The notes under the pieces: generated by a model | The model's database searches: none | The model's input: the letters and a program-made list of their open reading frames with translations, nothing else | What the model was told of the DNA's origin: nothing | NCBI GenBank assembly: GCA_028680875.1 | Contig: JAQUJQ010000005.1 | Span: forward strand, 1-22,782 | Reading direction: 5' to 3' | Length of the DNA stretch: 22,782 nt | Origin: Eubacteriales bacterium | GTDB taxonomy: Bacteria > Bacillota > Clostridia > Peptostreptococcales > Anaerovoracaceae | Made by a program: the position numbers and the translations under genes | Shown here: in pieces, positions 7,555 to 14,437 of the stretch | How the letters are laid out: each line of letters starts with the position of its first letter | How positions within the stretch are numbered: the first letter of the stretch is position 1

Positions 7555-8718
7555 ATGAGCGGTACTTTCTCTAACGATTTGATTAATAACACGATTTATC
7601 ATGTGCTTAATTTTGAGAAGCATAGTAATTTCCAAGCCGCTGCCAGAGAAGCCGCCATTAACAATAATTTTCAAATTGTACTTCTGAGTGAAGATTTTAA
7701 TCAAGTCTTTACGGTAGAGACACAGTATAAAACCACCATTGATAAGGCGATCCGTAAGGGGATTGAGAGAGGCATCAATAGGCCCTCCACCATGATTGAC
7801 GTAGAAGGTGTGCTGACTTATTGGGGCCCGGTTATGATTAATGGAATTAAACATTATCTTATGTTAGTAGACAATGAAGGTTCTTATTCAAAAGGAGAAA
7901 TTACTAAGCTGGCCGAAATTTTGGAGCTGGCTATGGGTATGTGGAAATATAGTCCCGTGCGGGATGTAACAGCTGAATTTATCAAAGCGTTACGACGGGG
8001 AAACAGGAACCTGGCATATACTCTAAAGGAAGAAGGAGAATTCGGTAACGAGAAAATCAAAGCTGTGTTCACCGTAGGTGGGATAGAAAAGGATGCCGGT
8101 TTAAAAGTAATTACCAACTTTGAAAAGAAAACAGATTTAAAGGTTTTAAAAATTGCAGAAGGGGATGAAATTTCCGGTGTTGTTTTGGATAATTCAATGG
8201 AATCTCTGATGCAAGAACCTGATTGGCGACTGCTCTGTAATGCTTTGGTGGCCATGGATGCAAAAATTGTTTTTTATGCTGACGGAGTTGATCAAATTGA
8301 CGGAGCCGCTGATTCCTTTCAATTGATTAATGAGACCTGGCCATTTATCCAATACATATTCCCCCACAAGAGGATATTTACTAAACATGAACTTGCATTA
8401 GTAGGGAATTGCATCGATATTTCTTTAAAAGGAGGAATGATCAAAAAGTATTATTTGGACCTGCTAGAGCCTTTCAAAAAAATAGGAGAAAATAAAGGAC
8501 GGCAACTGCAGAAGACCTTGGAGATTTTCGTCTTGGATGAAGGAATGAAAGCAGTCAGTACTGCTGAAAGAATGTCGTTGCATACCAACACTATCCAGTA
8601 TCGACTCAAGCGAATCAAGGAGATTCTTGGTGTGGACATAATGGAAACCACCATTGTTCCAAGTTTGGTTATCGCTCTCGCCTTAGAGAGAATTGAAACG
8701 ATTGTGAAGTCTCTTTAA
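7555..8718 (+). CDS. PucR/CdaR-type helix-turn-helix transcriptional regulator
   Basis: The 387-residue protein ends in a PucR-family helix-turn-helix: LQKTLEIFVLDEGM, then AERMSLHTNTIQYRLKRIKE (the typical H-x-N-T-x-x-Y-R-L motif), then ILGVDIMETTIVPSLVIAL. The first 140 or so residues look like a small-molecule sensor, perhaps GAF-like, but I cannot assign it firmly. The middle part has no strong signature. Proteins of this class usually activate adjacent catabolic operons. The gene starts 2 bases after the ftsH stop, with only a weak GAGGA inside the ftsH acidic codons, suggesting translational coupling. The sodium-decarboxylase operon starts 280 bases downstream on the same strand behind several palindromes, so it is a reasonable but unproven target. 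Confidence 0.8.
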   Translation: MSGTFSNDLINNTIYHVLNFEKHSNFQAAAREAAINNNFQIVLLSEDFNQVFTVETQYKTTIDKAIRKGIERGINRPSTMIDVEGVLTYWGPVMINGIKHYLMLVDNEGSYSKGEITKLAEILELAMGMWKYSPVRDVTAEFIKALRRGNRNLAYTLKEEGEFGNEKIKAVFTVGGIEKDAGLKVITNFEKKTDLKVLKIAEGDEISGVVLDNSMESLMQEPDWRLLCNALVAMDAKIVFYADGVDQIDGAADSFQLINETWPFIQYIFPHKRIFTKHELALVGNCIDISLKGGMIKKYYLDLLEPFKKIGENKGRQLQKTLEIFVLDEGMKAVSTAERMSLHTNTIQYRLKRIKEILGVDIMETTIVPSLVIALALERIETIVKSL

Positions 8719-8729
8719 AATAAGGAAAT

Positions 8730-8791
8730 AAGACAAGGGGATGACGGTTGGGGAAGTTCGCAAGTGACCCTAACCGCCGTCCCCTTATTGT
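8730..8791 (+). terminator. REP-like hairpin, probable terminator after the regulator
   Basis: Arms at 8735-8753 and 8768-8786 pair over 19 positions, with two G-U pairs and one mismatch, around a 14-base loop. The flanks carry AGACA and TTGT. There is no long T tract, so termination may be weak. The sequence is clearly related to the hairpins at 12606-12632 and 12653-12699, all sharing AAGACAAGGG, so this belongs to a repeat family as well as serving as a likely transcript end. Confidence 0.7.
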
Positions 8792-8803
8792 ATTAAAAAT
8801 ATA

Positions 8804-8825
8804 GTGTATACATAGTTGTATACAC
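8804..8825. promoter_or_regulatory. Operator-like palindrome 1 before the decarboxylase operon
   Basis: GTGTATAC (8804-8811) and GTATACAC (8818-8825) are perfect 8-bp inverted arms with a 6-base spacer. They end 12 bases before the -35 box of the better of two candidate promoters. GTATAC-centred palindromes resemble GntR-type sites, but the binding protein is unknown. Confidence 0.55.
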
Positions 8826-8837
8826 CCGATAATACTA

Positions 8838-8866
8838 TTGAATTTCCAGTAAAAGTGATATATAGT
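8838..8866 (+). promoter_or_regulatory. Candidate promoter P1 of the decarboxylase operon
   Basis: TTGAAT (8838-8843) and TATAGT (8861-8866) are 17 bases apart. Transcription would start near 8873, just before the second palindrome, giving a leader of about 125 bases. Confidence 0.55.
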
Positions 8867-8876
8867 AAAAATGGTG

Positions 8877-8911
8877 TGCCACAAGGTGGCAATTGTTTAT
8901 ACTATGTATAA
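8877..8911. promoter_or_regulatory. Paired 15-bp palindromes in the decarboxylase operon leader
   Basis: TGCCAC-AAG-GTGGCA (8877-8891) and TTATAC-TAT-GTATAA (8897-8911) are both perfect 6-3-6 palindromes, separated by 5 bases. They lie just past the predicted P1 start and just before the P2 -35 box. They could be protein-binding sites or, for the first, a small RNA hairpin. Confidence 0.45.
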
Positions 8912-8914
8912 GCA

Positions 8915-8943
8915 TTGCAGAATAATTTCTGAAAATATATATT
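8915..8943 (+). promoter_or_regulatory. Candidate promoter P2 of the decarboxylase operon
   Basis: TTGCAG (8915-8920) and TATATT (8938-8943) are 17 bases apart. The region after it is TATA-rich, with inverted arms ATTTATAT (8941-8948) and ATATAAAT (8963-8970). It is a weaker candidate than P1. Confidence 0.4.
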
Positions 8944-8998
8944 TATATCTATGTCTATATCTATATAAATCAAGTACAAGTATAGGAGGAAGTATTGC

Positions 8999-10540
8999 AT
9001 GAACAAGTTAAAAGATCTTCGTAAAAAGAAAGAAGAGCTTAAGCTCGGAGGCGGGCAAAAACGAGTCGATAGTCAACATGCAAAAGGTAAGTTGACTGCA
9101 CGAGAGAGATTGGATCTGCTATTCGACGAAGGTAGTTTTGTCGAAATGGATACCTTTGTATCCCATAGATGTAACAACTTCGATATGGTAGACACCAAAG
9201 CCCCCGGAGATGGTGTGGTTACCGGTTATGGAACTGTAGATGACAGGTTGGTTTTCGCTTTTGCACAAGATTTTACAGTATTAGGCGGCTCCCTAGGTGA
9301 ATATCATGCAGAGAAAATTGTAAAGGTACAAGGTATGGCGTTGAAGATGGGTGCTCCTTTCGTTGGTCTGAATGATTCCGGCGGTGCGAGAATCCAGGAG
9401 GGTGTAGCATCTCTTTCGGGATTCGGAAAAATATTCCACAATAATACCATTTCATCCGGTGTTATCCCTCAGATTTCAGTTATTATGGGACCTTGTGCAG
9501 GTGGTGCTGTTTATTCCCCTGCCATTACAGACTTTGTATTTATGGTCGATAAGACAAGTCAGATGTTCATAACGGGACCCCAAGTTATTAAAACCGTTAC
9601 GGGAGAAGATATCTCTTCAGAAAAGCTCGGCGGAGCAATGACCCATAATACAATAAGCGGGGTGGCTCATTTTATTGGCAAGAATGATCAGGATACATTA
9701 AAACAGGTGAGAGAACTCTTGTCTTACCTGCCATCCAATAATATGGAAACCGCACCGGTTTATCAATGCGATGATGATATCAATCGAGTGATTCCTGAAT
9801 TTAATGAGATTATTCCCGACAATCCAAATAAGGCTTATGATATGTACGAAATTATTCGAAAGATAGCTGATAATGGAGTAATTTATGACATAATGCCTCA
9901 TTATGCCAAGAATATGATAACCTGCTTTATACGTTTGGATGGACAAACTGTAGGTATAACTGCAAACCAACCCAAATTTTTAGCAGGATGTCTGGATATT
10001 AATGCATCTGATAAGGCAGCACGGTTTATCAGAAGGTGTGATGCTTTTAACATTCCTCTTTTAACTATCGTTGATGTGCCCGGTTTCCTTCCTGGAACGG
10101 ATCAGGAATATGGCGGTATCATACGGCATGGCGCAAAGCTGTTATATGCCTTCTGCGAGGCCACAGTTCCAAAGGTGACAATGATCGTGCGAAAGGCTTA
10201 TGGCGGTGCTTATATCGGTATGTGCAACAAGGAACTGGGGGCCGATATGGTTTTGGCATGGCCCAGTGCACAGATTGCTGTTATGGGAGCTGAAGGTGCT
10301 GCGAACATAGTATTTAAAAATGCTATTAAGGAAGCAGAGGATCCAATCGCTAAGCGGCAAGAAAAAATCGCTGAATACGAAGAAAAATTTTCAAATCCAT
10401 ATCAGGCTGCAGAGTTGGGTTATGTGGATGATGTAATTGAACCCGCCACTGCAAGACAAAGAGTTATCAGTGCTTTCGATATGCTGGCTTCCAAGAGATT
10501 ATCTTTGCCTGCGAAGAAGCATGGAAATATTCCATTATAG
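8999..10540 (+). CDS. mmdA: Sodium-translocating methylmalonyl-CoA decarboxylase, carboxyltransferase (alpha) subunit
   Basis: This 513-residue protein is a biotin-dependent acyl-CoA carboxyltransferase. In the decarboxylase it moves the carboxyl group from the acyl-CoA to biotin on the carrier subunit. Signatures are GKLTARERLDLLFD near 30-43, SGGARIQEG (127-135), MGPCAGGAVY (163-172), VPGFLPGTDQEYGG (360-373) and RKAYGGAYIG (398-407). The length matches MmdA and propionyl-CoA carboxylase beta (about 510), not the longer GcdA of glutaconyl-CoA decarboxylase (about 590). Genes for a membrane anchor, biotin carrier and sodium pump follow, and no biotin carboxylase gene is present. The decarboxylase direction is therefore favoured over a carboxylase. 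AGGAGG at 8984-8989 serves the ATG. Methylmalonyl-CoA as the substrate is inferred from family resemblance; no mutase or epimerase gene is in the window. Confidence 0.9.
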   Translation: MNKLKDLRKKKEELKLGGGQKRVDSQHAKGKLTARERLDLLFDEGSFVEMDTFVSHRCNNFDMVDTKAPGDGVVTGYGTVDDRLVFAFAQDFTVLGGSLGEYHAEKIVKVQGMALKMGAPFVGLNDSGGARIQEGVASLSGFGKIFHNNTISSGVIPQISVIMGPCAGGAVYSPAITDFVFMVDKTSQMFITGPQVIKTVTGEDISSEKLGGAMTHNTISGVAHFIGKNDQDTLKQVRELLSYLPSNNMETAPVYQCDDDINRVIPEFNEIIPDNPNKAYDMYEIIRKIADNGVIYDIMPHYAKNMITCFIRLDGQTVGITANQPKFLAGCLDINASDKAARFIRRCDAFNIPLLTIVDVPGFLPGTDQEYGGIIRHGAKLLYAFCEATVPKVTMIVRKAYGGAYIGMCNKELGADMVLAWPSAQIAVMGAEGAANIVFKNAIKEAEDPIAKRQEKIAEYEEKFSNPYQAAELGYVDDVIEPATARQRVISAFDMLASKRLSLPAKKHGNIPL

Positions 10541-10546
10541 GAGGTG
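10539..10546 (+). promoter_or_regulatory. Ribosome binding site deciding the start of the OadG/MmdD-like gene
   Basis: AGGAGGTG overlaps the stop codon of the carboxyltransferase gene and lies 7 bases before the ATG at 10554. This makes that ATG the start rather than the earlier in-frame ATG at 10437 inside the upstream gene. Confidence 0.85.
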
Positions 10547-10553
10547 GGCCAAA

Positions 10554-10979
10554 ATGGAAGAATTAAGTTTAATGGAACGATTTGCAGATCCTGCTTTGTA
10601 TCCGGCACTGACTTCCGCTGAAAAATTGGAAGGCGGTTTGGTTACGACATTAGTTGGTATGGGCGTTACTTTTACGGTACTTATCCTAATTTGGGCTGTT
10701 ATTGCATTAATGACACGCATTATAAACGGGAAGAAACCTCAACAAATTAAAGAGGTTCAAACAGTGACAGCTTCTCCTTCGGTGGATCCTCCTACCAGCG
10801 TTATTGAAACAGGGACAGGCCCTGAGTTGATTGCTGTAATTATGGCGGCTATAGCGGCTACTGAAGGAACAGCGTATATTAACAATCTGTTGGTTCGAAA
10901 GATCAGTCGTATTTCCGGCAATCGGCCAACCTGGGGGATGGCCGGTACTGTGGACAGTATCGAGAGTAGAAAATTCTAA
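10554..10979 (+). CDS. mmdD: OadG/MmdD-like small membrane subunit of the decarboxylase
   Basis: The 141-residue protein has one membrane span (about residues 28-52, GGLVTTLVGMGVTFTVLILI and following), then RIINGKK and a Thr/Ser/Pro-rich linker. The C-terminal part is GPELIAVIMAAIAATEG and ends with a basic, Trp-containing tail. This is the layout of OadG/MmdD delta or gamma chains, which tether the carboxyltransferase to the beta subunit and help the complex assemble. It sits between the carboxyltransferase and biotin-carrier genes, as in known decarboxylase operons. The sequence family diverges fast, so the call rests on layout and context as much as on motifs. Confidence 0.8.
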   Translation: MEELSLMERFADPALYPALTSAEKLEGGLVTTLVGMGVTFTVLILIWAVIALMTRIINGKKPQQIKEVQTVTASPSVDPPTSVIETGTGPELIAVIMAAIAATEGTAYINNLLVRKISRISGNRPTWGMAGTVDSIESRKF

Positions 10980-11024
10980 TAGAATGAGATATACAGAAAG
11001 AACAAAATAAAGGAGACAAAGGAA

Positions 11025-11426
11025 ATGAAAAAATATAACATCACAGTAAATGGCGTAGCCTATGAAGTAGAGGTTGAAGAAATCGGCAGTGGCGCACCCG
11101 TATCTGTAGCAGCTCCTGCACCGGCTGTAGCCCCGACTCCTGCACCGGCGGCAGCGCCTCCTGCACCAAAAGCAGCACCGGCTCCGACAGCAAATGCTGC
11201 TCCTGCATCCGGTTCGGTTACCATTGAAGCCCCTATGCCGGGGACAATCCTTGATGTCCGGGTTAAAGATGGCGATGCAGTAAAAGAAGGACAGGTATTG
11301 TTTATCCTGGAGGCTATGAAAATGGAAAACGAAATCATGGCTCCTCAGGCCGGCACAGTAGATACGGTTCAGGTTGCAAAGGGCGCTTCGGTAAATGCCG
11401 GTGACATTTTACTCTCCCTAAAGTAA
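11025..11426 (+). CDS. mmdC: Biotin carboxyl carrier (gamma) subunit of the decarboxylase
   Basis: The 133-residue protein begins with a short MKKYNITVNGVAYEVEVEE strand region. An Ala/Pro-rich flexible linker follows at about residues 24-62, and a biotinyl domain at 65-133. The biotin attachment site is EAMKMEN (96-102), with Lys99 carrying biotin. The swinging arm would carry the carboxyl group from the carboxyltransferase to the membrane beta subunit. The linker codons are rich in GCA, CCT and CCG and account for the locally higher GC content. A GGAG site lies about 10 bases before the ATG. The gene is 45 bases after the anchor gene and 52 before the beta subunit. Confidence 0.93.
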   Translation: MKKYNITVNGVAYEVEVEEIGSGAPVSVAAPAPAVAPTPAPAAAPPAPKAAPAPTANAAPASGSVTIEAPMPGTILDVRVKDGDAVKEGQVLFILEAMKMENEIMAPQAGTVDTVQVAKGASVNAGDILLSLK

Positions 11427-11478
11427 CCTCCTTGGGTAAATACCCATTTAAAAATAAAAAAAGGAGGAAATTATTTAA

Positions 11479-12603
11479 ATGATTCGTGAAACACTAATAG
11501 AATTTCTTGGTTCTACCGGTATATTGAATATGGACTATAAAAGTGCAATCATGATTGTCGTAGCATTACTGTTTCTATATCTTGCCATCAATCGAGGGTT
11601 CGAACCCTTGCTTTTGGTCCCGATTGCCTTTGGAATGCTGCTCTCCAACCTACCATTATCAGGTATGTTCGACGAAGGAGGGTTATTCAATCATTTTTAT
11701 CAGTTGAATAAATTAGGCATTTTACCCCCGTTAATTTTTATGGGGGTGGGAGCTATGACGGATTTCGGACCTTTGATAGCAAACCCTAAATCTTTACTTT
11801 TAGGAGCAGCTGCACAATTTGGTATTTTTACGAGTTTTCTTGGTGCAATTTTGTTTGCAGGTTTTAATGCACAAGAATCAGCGTCCATTGGTATTATTGG
11901 CGGAGCTGACGGTCCTACAGCTATTTTCTTAACTACACAGCTGGCGCCTCATCTTTTAGGTGCGGTAGCCGTAGCAGCTTATTCTTATATGGCACTTGTA
12001 CCGGTTATACAACCGCCGATTATGAAGCTTCTGACTACAAAAAAAGAACGTATTATAAAAATGGAACAGTTGAGACCGGTCAGCCAGAGAGAAAAAATTA
12101 TCTTCCCTATCATGGTTACAATACTTGTTACTTTGATTTTACCTGCAGCGGCGCCTTTGATCGGTATGCTTATGTTAGGCAACCTGTTTAAAGAAAGTGG
12201 TAAGACCTTGCGACTTTCAGACACAGCAGCGAATGCTTTGGTCAATATCGTTACAATTTTACTGGGTGTGTCTGTCGGAGCATCTGCAGTAGGCCCAACC
12301 TTCCTGGTGCTGGATACCATTCAAATTGTAATACTGGGAGTTTTTGCCTTTATGATAGGAACGGCAGCCGGTGTGCTACTGGGTAAGCTGATGAATGTAC
12401 TTTCCGGTGGGAAAATTAATCCTCTAATCGGTTCAGCCGGTGTATCTGCGGTACCGATGGCAGCTCGTGTATCTCAAAAGGTTGGACAAGCTGAACTACC
12501 AAGTAACTTCCTTCTCATGCATGCAATGGGGCCCAACGTGGCGGGAGTCATAGGTTCAGCCGTTTCAGCGGGAGTTTTGTTGTCGATGTTTGGCGGTTAT
12601 TAA
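11479..12603 (+). CDS. mmdB: Sodium-pumping decarboxylase beta subunit
   Basis: The 374-residue integral membrane protein decarboxylates carboxybiotin and couples this to export of sodium ions. It is hydrophobic almost throughout, with about nine to eleven membrane segments. The family hallmark GGADGPTAIF (141-150) contains Asp144, which corresponds to the essential Asp203 of Klebsiella OadB. The second conserved region, GSAGVSAVPMAARVSQKVGQ followed by LMHAMGPNVAGVIGSAV, is near the C-terminus. OadB, MmdB and GcdB are too alike to separate by eye, so substrate assignment depends on the alpha subunit. AAGGAGGAAA at about 11460-11469 serves the ATG. It is the last gene of the operon, followed by hairpins. 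Confidence 0.94.
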   Translation: MIRETLIEFLGSTGILNMDYKSAIMIVVALLFLYLAINRGFEPLLLVPIAFGMLLSNLPLSGMFDEGGLFNHFYQLNKLGILPPLIFMGVGAMTDFGPLIANPKSLLLGAAAQFGIFTSFLGAILFAGFNAQESASIGIIGGADGPTAIFLTTQLAPHLLGAVAVAAYSYMALVPVIQPPIMKLLTTKKERIIKMEQLRPVSQREKIIFPIMVTILVTLILPAAAPLIGMLMLGNLFKESGKTLRLSDTAANALVNIVTILLGVSVGASAVGPTFLVLDTIQIVILGVFAFMIGTAAGVLLGKLMNVLSGGKINPLIGSAGVSAVPMAARVSQKVGQAELPSNFLLMHAMGPNVAGVIGSAVSAGVLLSMFGGY

Positions 12604-12605
12604 AT

Positions 12606-12648
12606 AAGACAAGGGGACGTTTTGATTGTCTTTATTTTGGTTAACCAA
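12606..12648. repeat. REP-like hairpin and adjacent 12-bp palindrome
   Basis: AAGACAA (12606-12612) and TTGTCTT (12626-12632) are inverted arms around GGGGACGTTTTGA. Next to them TTGGTTAACCAA (12637-12648) is a perfect palindrome. The first element begins AATAAGACAAGGGGA exactly as the hairpin at 8728 does, so it appears to be a degenerate copy of the same repeat. Confidence 0.6.
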
Positions 12649-12652
12649 TGAT

Positions 12653-12700
12653 AAAAGACAAGGGTATGACGAATTCTAACCGTCGTACCCTTGTCTTTTT
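12653..12700 (+). terminator. Terminator after the decarboxylase operon (REP-like)
   Basis: A 19-bp stem (12653-12671 with 12681-12699, one G-U pair) has a 9-base loop and ends in a TCTTTTT tract. The left arm starts AAAAGACA, so it can work in both directions. Its arms resemble the hairpin at 8735-8786 (GACAAGGG, ATGACG, CTAACCG). Confidence 0.85.
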
Positions 12701-12701
12701 G

Positions 12702-12730
12702 TTGTAAAAATGGAGACTTTGTCTTATACT
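12702..12730 (+). promoter_or_regulatory. Candidate dusB promoter
   Basis: TTGTAA (12702-12707) and TATACT (12725-12730) are separated by 17 bases, right after the preceding terminator. The predicted leader is about 27 bases and lacks a clear ribosome site. A second pair, TTGTCT (12719-12724) with TATAAA (12744-12749), has a 19-base spacer and is less likely. Confidence 0.55.
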
Positions 12731-12763
12731 AGAAATACTACTTTATAAATTTTATGGGTTCTT

Positions 12764-13768
12764 ATGGCTAAAGATACGAAAATTAAAATAGGTAATATTG
12801 AATTAAATAGTCCCTTTATCTTGGCACCCCTTGCAGGAGTTACAGACAGTCCTTTTCGTCGGATCTGCAAAGAGCAGGGAGCATCCTTGGTGTATTCGGA
12901 AATGGTCAGTGCAAAAGGTCTATATTATAATGATAAAAATACAGAAAGACTGTTGGCTTTTTACAATGATGAAAAGCCAATTGCATACCAACTGTTCGGA
13001 TCGGACCCTAAGATCATGGCTTGGGCTGTAACTAAACTATCCGATAGAGAAAATTCGATCCTAGATGTCAATATGGGGTGCCCCGTACCAAAGGTGGTTC
13101 GAAACGGGGAAGGTTCTGCATTGATGAAAACTCCCAAAATTGCTGCAGAAATTATAGCATCTATGGTTAAGATGGAAAAACAACAAGCTGAAAAGGATGG
13201 AAGAGAGGTAAAACCTATTACGGTCAAGTGTCGTACCGGATGGGATCAAAAAAACATCAATGTATTGGATTTTGCTTCGCTTATGGAAGAGGCAGGAGCT
13301 TCCGCTATCGCTGTTCATGGAAGAACGAAAGAGCAACATTACAGTGGCAAGGCGGATTGGGAAATGATTGCCGGTGTGAAGGCCAAAGTATCAATACCCG
13401 TAATAGGGAGTGGTGATGTCTACACGGGGGAAGATGCCAATCGGATGCTTCAAGAAACCGGTTGCGATCTGGTAATGATTGCAAGAGGTGCTCTGGGAAA
13501 TCCTTGGATTTTTTACGATTCCATTGCCCTATTTCAAGGTAAATCCAAGCCATCACCCCCAACCTTGGAGGAAAAATTGTCCATGCTCCGCAAGCATCTG
13601 GAACTCCAAGTGGAAGAAAAGGGTGAAAAACCGGCTATTCTCGAGATGCGAAAACATGTAGGCTGGTACTTGAAAGGCATCCCCGGCGCTACGGAAATAC
13701 GCCGCAGAGTTAACACGCTAACAACATTAACCGCTTTAAAGGAAACCTTAAAGCTATTGATTTCGTGA
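12764..13768 (+). CDS. dusB: tRNA-dihydrouridine synthase (DusB type)
   Basis: This FMN-dependent TIM-barrel enzyme reduces uridines in the tRNA D-loop. The 334-residue protein shows APLAGVTDSPFRRI (21-34), YQLFGSDP and the catalytic Cys106 in NMGCPVPK. It also has the GSALMKTP segment, KCRTGWD, the HGRTKEQHYSG phosphate-binding region, GSGDVYTGEDA and MIARGALGNPWIF. A helical C-terminal domain contains MRKHVGWYLKGIPGA. Length is typical. No good Shine-Dalgarno sequence precedes the ATG; the one other nearby ATG (12754) hits a stop within six codons. It heads the dusB-greA-lysS series common in Clostridia, though greA has its own promoter. Confidence 0.95.
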   Translation: MAKDTKIKIGNIELNSPFILAPLAGVTDSPFRRICKEQGASLVYSEMVSAKGLYYNDKNTERLLAFYNDEKPIAYQLFGSDPKIMAWAVTKLSDRENSILDVNMGCPVPKVVRNGEGSALMKTPKIAAEIIASMVKMEKQQAEKDGREVKPITVKCRTGWDQKNINVLDFASLMEEAGASAIAVHGRTKEQHYSGKADWEMIAGVKAKVSIPVIGSGDVYTGEDANRMLQETGCDLVMIARGALGNPWIFYDSIALFQGKSKPSPPTLEEKLSMLRKHLELQVEEKGEKPAILEMRKHVGWYLKGIPGATEIRRRVNTLTTLTALKETLKLLIS

Positions 13769-13791
13769 CTGTTGTGATTCCCTTATTTTTC

Positions 13792-13820
13792 TTGACTTTA
13801 AAGGTGGTTTGTAGTACAAT
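13792..13820 (+). promoter_or_regulatory. greA promoter (sigma-A type)
   Basis: TTGACT (13792-13797) and TACAAT (13815-13820) are 17 bases apart, in the gap between dusB and greA. The predicted leader is about 110 bases. Confidence 0.75.
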
Positions 13821-13886
13821 ATCCCGCATATAGATCTACAAGTGACATATAATTAACTAGCATAAATAAATATAAAAACATAAAAA

Positions 13887-13912
13887 GAAGGGGCAACGTT
13901 GTTTGCTCCTTC
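13887..13912 (+). other. Hairpin in the greA leader
   Basis: A 10-bp stem (13887-13896 with 13903-13912, one G-U pair) closes the loop CGTTGT. It is followed by CAGCAG rather than a T tract, so it is not a typical terminator. It ends 9 bases before the GGAGG of greA and could influence its translation. Confidence 0.45.
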
Positions 13913-13936
13913 AGCAGAAGTGGAGGATAAATAGCA

Positions 13937-14410
13937 ATGTCCGGAATAATTCTACTTACACAAGAGGGTTATGACAAAATTGTCGCTGAGTACGATGATT
14001 CGGTAACGGTAAAACGTAAGGAAGTTGCTGAACGTATTAAAGAAGCAATTTCCTATGGGGACATCTCTGAAAACGCAGAATACGATTCCGCAAAAGGGGA
14101 ACAGGCTGAATTAGAAGAGCGTATTATGAAACTGGAACATATGTTGCGTAACGCAAAGATTTTGGATCATAATGAGATCTCAGACGACTCTGTCAATGTG
14201 GGACTCAAGGTGAAGATTAAAGAGCTGGATAGCAATGAGACGATTGAGTTTACTATTGTAGGGTCCACAGAAGCAGATCCTTTTGAAGGAAAGATTTCAA
14301 ATGAATCAGAGGTTGGAAAACAATTACTAGGTAAAAAGATAGGTGACATCGCCGAAGTAAATGTACCCGATGGGGTTATTCGCTATGAAATTTTGGACAT
14401 TTACAAATAA
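13937..14410 (+). CDS. greA: Transcription elongation factor GreA
   Basis: GreA enters the RNA polymerase secondary channel and stimulates cleavage of backtracked RNA. The 157-residue protein has the usual layout. Residues 1-75 form a coiled coil, with the acidic tip in SYGDISENAEYDSAKGEQAE. The C-terminal FKBP-like domain holds VNVGLKVKIKEL, IVGSTEADP, ISNESEVGKQLLGKKIGD and the final YEILDI. A GGAGG at 13922-13926 supports the ATG. lysS begins 27 bases after the stop with no terminator between, so the two are probably cotranscribed. Confidence 0.97.
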   Translation: MSGIILLTQEGYDKIVAEYDDSVTVKRKEVAERIKEAISYGDISENAEYDSAKGEQAELEERIMKLEHMLRNAKILDHNEISDDSVNVGLKVKIKELDSNETIEFTIVGSTEADPFEGKISNESEVGKQLLGKKIGDIAEVNVPDGVIRYEILDIYK

Positions 14411-14437
14411 GAAACAATCCGGGAAGGAAGGATAAAA

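Noticed and set aside
7296..7592. Long minus-strand His/Arg-rich and Ser-rich reading frames opposite the ftsH tail
   Set aside because: They are the complements of the GAT/GAC/GAA repeat codons and have no ribosome site; low-complexity shadows of the acidic tail.
8880..8905. Sigma-54 (-24/-12) promoter around TGGCA at 8887-8891
   Set aside because: The required GC ten bases after the GG is missing, and the regulator lacks a sigma-54 activator AAA domain.
8719..8998. A hidden small gene in the gap before the decarboxylase operon
   Set aside because: No forward or reverse frame with a start, ribosome site and more than about 25 codons; the gap holds a hairpin, palindromes and promoters.
13887..13912. 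T-box or other tRNA-sensing leader before greA-lysS-asnS
   Set aside because: No T-box sequence or long specifier stem; only one short hairpin is present.
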